Shown here: piece after piece, positions 15,065 to 17,558 of the stretch
Position numbering within the stretch: position 1 is the stretch's first letter
Layout: every line of letters begins with the position of its first letter
Source: Erysipelotrichia bacterium
GTDB taxonomy: Bacteria; Bacillota_I; Bacilli_A; RFN20; CAG-826
Reading direction: 5' to 3'
Length of the DNA stretch: 17,558 bases
Assembly (NCBI GenBank): GCA_012971835.1
Contig: JAAZFR010000150.1
Span: forward strand, 1 to 17,558
Notes under the pieces: model-generated
The model's input: only the letters and a program-made list of their open reading frames with translations
The model's database searches: none
Told to the model about the DNA's origin: nothing
Made by a program: the position numbers and the translations under genes

Positions 15065-15769
15065 TTAAAGGGGTTTGCGGCTGATTAAATGATAGGAACG
15101 AGGGTAGCAATTTGGCGTTTTATCGTTTTTAACGATAATAACAGTTGCTCGCTCATCTTTTTCGGTTGGCAAAATATCTTGATGAATCGCTTGAATCGCA
15201 CAATTTAAGATATTCAAAGCCCTTTTTGATAATAAGATTTCTTCATTAACGCTACTTGATTTCATGGCGATAAAGAAACCCTTAACTTTTAGAAGCGGAG
15301 TTGATAATTCTACAAGAATATTTAACTGTTTAACGGCTCTGGCAATCGCAAAGTCATATTCTTCTCTTAGCTCATTTTCCGTCTCAGCTCGCCCCGCTAT
15401 GATGATTACATTTTCTAATCGAAGTTTTTCTTTAACCGCTTTTAAAAAGCGAATCTTTTTATTATTAGGTTCAAGCAAGGTTATTTTCGCTTCCGGTAGA
15501 GCAATCGCGATTACCATGCCTGGAAAGCCGGCTCCCGTACCGATATCAATAATTTTCTTATCTTTTAGTGAGACGTATTTAAGGGGGATAAGGGAATCGA
15601 GAAAATGCTTTTCAACAATTTGTTCATCGTCGACAATCGACGTAAGATTAAAGAGATTATTCCACTCTTTTAACATGTCGAGATAGGTGGCAAAAGCTCC
15701 GATTTGTTCTTTATTAAAAACGATGTTTAATTGTTGTTTTACGTACTGTTGAAAGACATCTAATTTCAT
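15065..15769 (-). CDS. rsmG: 16S rRNA (guanine-527-N7) methyltransferase RsmG (GidB)
   Basis: 234 aa, the usual length. The N-terminal EWNNLFNLTSI segment and HFLDSL precede the SAM-binding motif DIGTGAGFPG (residues 75-84) with the acidic Glu100 after the next strand (ITLLEPN). IARAVKQL, the tail of the catalytic core, and a basic C-terminus (YPRSYHLISRKPL, a variant of the common YPRxxGxPxKxPL) also fit. It methylates G527 of 16S rRNA in the 530 loop. The start codon overlaps the mnmG stop (ATGA), with GAGG six bases upstream inside mnmG, so the two are coupled, as is frequent for this pair. Confidence 0.97.
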   Translation of the reverse strand: MKLDVFQQYVKQQLNIVFNKEQIGAFATYLDMLKEWNNLFNLTSIVDDEQIVEKHFLDSLIPLKYVSLKDKKIIDIGTGAGFPGMVIAIALPEAKITLLEPNNKKIRFLKAVKEKLRLENVIIIAGRAETENELREEYDFAIARAVKQLNILVELSTPLLKVKGFFIAMKSSSVNEEILLSKRALNILNCAIQAIHQDILPTEKDERATVIIVKNDKTPNCYPRSYHLISRKPL

Positions 15770-17558
15770 AATAAACCTCGTCTTTTTAACGTAAGAACAA
15801 GAACTGATATGTCGCTGGGATTAACACCGCCGACTCGACTGGCTTGACCAACGGTTCGGGGGCGGATTTTCTGAAGCTTTTGTCGAGCTTCAAGCGCTAG
15901 TCCATCAAGATGGAGATAGTCTAAGCTTTCTGGCAAGAGAATATTTTCAAATTTGGCAAATGACTTTGATTCTTTTTCTTGTTTAGCAATATAACCTTCA
16001 TATTTAACCATGATTTCGATTTGCATAATGCCAGTATCATCGAGAATATACTTTTTTAGTTCGGGCATAAGCTCGAGAAGATGACAATATTTGATGTCTG
16101 GTCTTTTTAATAAATCAAAGGCAAGGGTACCCGCTTTTAATGGCGTGCTACCTTGGCTCCTTAAATAGTCATTAACTCGTTTGTTGGATCCTAAATATGT
16201 ATGCCTTAAAATCGAAAGTATTTGATCGATGCTTCTGTTTTTATTACTAAACGCCTCGTACCTTTCAGATGGAATAAGCCCTAAATTATAACCATATTGC
16301 GTTAGGCGCAAATCGGCATTATCGTGACGTAATAGAAGTCGATATTCGGCTCGAGAAGATAACAAACGATATGGTTCGTTCGCGCCTTTAGTGACAAGAT
16401 CGTCAATCATTACGCCAATATAAGATTCGTTCCTTTTTAAGATAAAAGGTGGTTGCCCACGAATAAATCTAACGGCATTAATTCCCGCCATCAAACCAAG
16501 TCCGGCCGCTTCTTCATATCCTGATGTTCCGCATATTTGTCCAGCGCCGTACAAACCTTTATATTTTTTCATTTGTAAAGTCGCATCAAATTGAGTTGGA
16601 ACAACGGCATCATATTCAATGGCATAGCCAAACTTAATAATTTCCGCTTTTTCAAAGCCGGGCAAAGAACGCACCATTTGTTCTTGAACATCTCGGGGCA
16701 TAGATGTGGCGAACCCCTGAATATAAATTGAATCACCATCTTTTGTTTCGGGTTCCAAAAATAGTTGATGACGAACTTTATCATAGAAGGTGGTTATTTT
16801 ACCTTCAATCGATGGGCAATAGCGTGGACCGGTGCCTTTTATTTGTCCGTTAAATTGTGCTGATTTATTCAAATTATTCTTAATAATTCGATGCGTTTCA
16901 GGAGAGGTATAAATGAGGTGACAAACCATTTGTTCATCAAAAGGAACGTAATTATTTGTCGTATAAGAGAAGGCTAATTTAGCATTTGTGCCATATTGAA
17001 TACTCGCCCTAGAAAAGTCAATTGATGACTTGCGAATACGAGGCGGAGTTCCTGTTTTAAGGCGATAAACTTCTAAGCCCATATCTTCAAGATTTTTAGA
17101 AAGACCAATTGATGGCTTTTCTCCATCTGGGCCACTCGCTACAGATTCTAATCCTCGTAAAATACGAGCATCCATATACGTTCCAGTCGTAATGATTACA
17201 GCTTTAGCTATAATTTGTTCGCCATCTTCCATCACTACGCCAAAAACTTTTTCTGTATCGTGAAGTAAGGATACAACCATTCCCTCTTTGATAGATAAAT
17301 TAGGCGTCGCGACAAGTAATTTCTGCATGTATGACGGATAAATTTCACGATCGCTTTGCGTTCGCAAACATTGAACACCGGGACCTTTTCCGGTATTAAG
17401 CATTTTCATCTGAAGGTACTGATGATCGGCGCAGATGCCCATCAAACCTCCAAGAGCATCAATTTCTCTAACGACTATGCCTTTGGCCGAACCACCAATT
17501 GAGGGATTACATGACATGCGCGCCACTGCTTTAAAATTTAGCGTGCATAGCAAAGTAG
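15766..17558 (-). CDS. mnmG: tRNA uridine 5-carboxymethylaminomethyl modification enzyme MnmG (GidA), N-terminus beyond window
   Basis: About 597 visible residues; the frame is open to the right window edge. By comparison with the family (about 620-630 aa) some 35 to 40 N-terminal residues, including the FAD-binding GxGxxG, are missing. The visible part starts in the TLLxTLN strand and continues with MSCNPSIGGSAKGIVVREID, the family hallmark. Also present are GTGPRYCPSIEGKI with the conserved Cys, HQLFLEPE, GTSGYEEAAGLGLMAGINA and a C-terminal helical domain ending VGQASRVGGVNPSDISVL. With MnmE it installs the cmnm5 group on U34 of tRNAs. A TTG codon at the very edge opens the visible frame but is internal, not a start. 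It ends in TGA overlapping rsmG by 4 bp. Confidence 0.97.
   Translation of the reverse strand, partial: TLLCTLNFKAVARMSCNPSIGGSAKGIVVREIDALGGLMGICADHQYLQMKMLNTGKGPGVQCLRTQSDREIYPSYMQKLLVATPNLSIKEGMVVSLLHDTEKVFGVVMEDGEQIIAKAVIITTGTYMDARILRGLESVASGPDGEKPSIGLSKNLEDMGLEVYRLKTGTPPRIRKSSIDFSRASIQYGTNAKLAFSYTTNNYVPFDEQMVCHLIYTSPETHRIIKNNLNKSAQFNGQIKGTGPRYCPSIEGKITTFYDKVRHQLFLEPETKDGDSIYIQGFATSMPRDVQEQMVRSLPGFEKAEIIKFGYAIEYDAVVPTQFDATLQMKKYKGLYGAGQICGTSGYEEAAGLGLMAGINAVRFIRGQPPFILKRNESYIGVMIDDLVTKGANEPYRLLSSRAEYRLLLRHDNADLRLTQYGYNLGLIPSERYEAFSNKNRSIDQILSILRHTYLGSNKRVNDYLRSQGSTPLKAGTLAFDLLKRPDIKYCHLLELMPELKKYILDDTGIMQIEIMVKYEGYIAKQEKESKSFAKFENILLPESLDYLHLDGLALEARQKLQKIRPRTVGQASRVGGVNPSDISVLVLTLKRRGLL

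Noticed and set aside
15264..15686. Plus-strand open frame of 140 codons opposite rsmG
   Set aside because: It is antisense to a clearly conserved gene, has no SD or promoter, and its translation resembles no protein family; it is a shadow of the rsmG codon pattern.
15766..15768. TGA at the end of mnmG read as tryptophan (Mycoplasma code)
   Set aside because: Reading through would add only two codons, and all Trp in the window's genes are TGG with no internal TGA, so the standard code is the sound reading.

Overview
The window looks like chromosomal DNA of an AT-rich, low-GC Gram-positive relative (Bacilli or the Mollicutes/Tenericutes side of them; Acholeplasma- or Izemoplasma-like lineages would fit, but no exact taxon can be read from sequence alone). 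Supporting this are Shine-Dalgarno sequences of the AGGAGG type, the mnmG-rsmG-parA order, an FMN riboswitch ahead of an ECF riboflavin importer, and cmk-der-gpsA synteny. Genes are intact under the standard code: Trp is TGG and no gene is broken by TGA, so this is not the Mycoplasma/Spiroplasma code. Except for one ferredoxin gene, every gene lies on the minus strand, so transcription runs from right to left.

Reading in the direction of transcription: (1) 17558-13630 holds mnmG (5' end cut by the window), rsmG, parA/soj and a short protein with a PucR/CdaR-type C-terminal helix-turn-helix, closed by a hairpin terminator. This resembles the oriC-side gyrase-distal block of Firmicutes, but parB (spo0J) is missing and the helix-turn-helix gene stands in its place, with a perfect 19-bp palindrome just in front of it. 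(2) 13550-4245 is a V-type ATPase operon in the order H(G)-I-K-E-C-F-A-B-D, all nine structural subunits, followed at 25 bp by nnrD (NAD(P)H-hydrate dehydratase). A sigma-A-like promoter precedes it. The K subunit keeps all five Na+-ligand residues known from Enterococcus hirae NtpK, so a Na+-coupled machine is predicted. (3) 4213-3335 is a self-contained riboflavin-uptake unit: promoter, FMN riboswitch, terminator/SD-sequestering hairpin, ribU. (4) 3061-3303 is a plus-strand monocluster ferredoxin with its own strong promoter; it converges on ribU, and the two share a bidirectional terminator that overlaps the ribU stop codon. (5) 2991-1 is an operon of a small C-terminally anchored membrane protein of unknown function, cmk, der and gpsA (3' end cut by the window), with gaps of 14, 1 and 1 bp.

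The content is mostly housekeeping: tRNA and rRNA modification, ribosome assembly, nucleotide and phospholipid precursor synthesis, ion pumping, metabolite repair and flavin uptake. No mobile element, CRISPR, tRNA or rRNA gene was seen. The parts most deserving of a second look are the parB replacement with its palindrome, the riboswitch's apparent mutually exclusive pairings, the Na+ signature of the ATPase, and the unknown membrane protein leading the cmk operon.
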